Source: Lateolabrax maculatus
Taxonomy: Eukaryota > Chordata > Actinopteri > Acropomatiformes > Lateolabracidae
Assembly (NCBI GenBank): GCA_031216445.1
Contig: CM062210.1
Coordinates: 15,201,501-15,265,500 of the forward strand
DNA length: 64,000 nucleotides
Reading direction: 5' to 3'
Part shown: piece by piece, positions 63,836-64,000 of the stretch
Layout of the letters: each line of letters starts with the position of its first letter
Numbering within the stretch: position 1 is the first letter of the stretch
Program-made: the position numbers and the translations under genes
Notes under the pieces: model-generated
Told to the model about the DNA's origin: nothing
Databases searched by the model: none
Seen by the model: only the letters and a program-made list of their open reading frames with translations

Positions 63836-64000
63836 GAGTCACTTGTAAATCATGCATATCATCAAATGAACAAATCAGGGAGCCCGTCCCTCATGTCTGC
63901 ACTATTTCCGGCTCTTCTTTCTCACTATAATCCCTAAAACGTCTGCAGGTGTACATGTCGCCCACGCTAAGTAATTCACTTCTTACTCCAAGGACAATCT

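Noticed and set aside
1..64000. CRISPR array, operon or prophage-like system
   Set aside because: Tandem arrays here are dinucleotide microsatellites, the gene structure is spliced, and no prokaryotic gene is visible.

Overview
The window looks like nuclear DNA from a teleost fish, probably a percomorph. It is AT-rich, intron-dominated vertebrate sequence with spliced GT/AG exons, many long (CA)n/(GT)n microsatellites, and several dispersed repeat families that I recognise from memory as common in spiny-rayed fish. There are no bacterial, viral or organellar operons, no CRISPR array, and I found no rRNA or tRNA gene.

The only gene I can support is the 5' part of a netrin-G1 gene (ntng1) on the minus strand. 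The first coding exon (coding 57943 down to 57695) encodes the signal peptide and the start of the laminin N-terminal (LN) domain. It is preceded in the same exon by about 427 nt of 5'UTR that begins after a clear splice acceptor at 58371-58372, so at least one non-coding exon lies upstream (above 58372). The next coding exon (22667 down to 22024) encodes the rest of the LN domain. The two join in phase 0 across an intron of about 35.0 kb. The second exon ends two bases into an Arg codon at a GTAAGA donor, where the cysteine-rich LE/EGF repeats should start. I saw no LE exon in 1-22023, so the EGF repeats and GPI-anchor end of the protein should lie beyond the left edge.

Layout, left to right: 1-22023 is the intron after the LN exon, with a small hAT-like element, repeat families, a Tc1-like relic and microsatellites. 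22024-22667 is LN exon 2. 22668-57694 is the giant intron, with a hAT-like element, a 788-bp inverted-repeat element, a Tc1 relic, a 458-bp PIF/Harbinger-type MITE, a CpG cluster near 29.4-29.6 kb, and many microsatellites. 57695-58370 is the 5'UTR plus first coding exon. 58371-64000 is upstream intron or 5' flank, with a CpG-rich patch at 63.6-63.83 kb that is a candidate but unproven promoter or exon 1.

No novel multi-gene system is visible. The points most worth checking are the three short upstream ORFs in the ntng1 5'UTR, the structurally complete non-autonomous transposons, the CpG islands, the G-quadruplex tracts, and two stretches that look like conserved non-coding elements.
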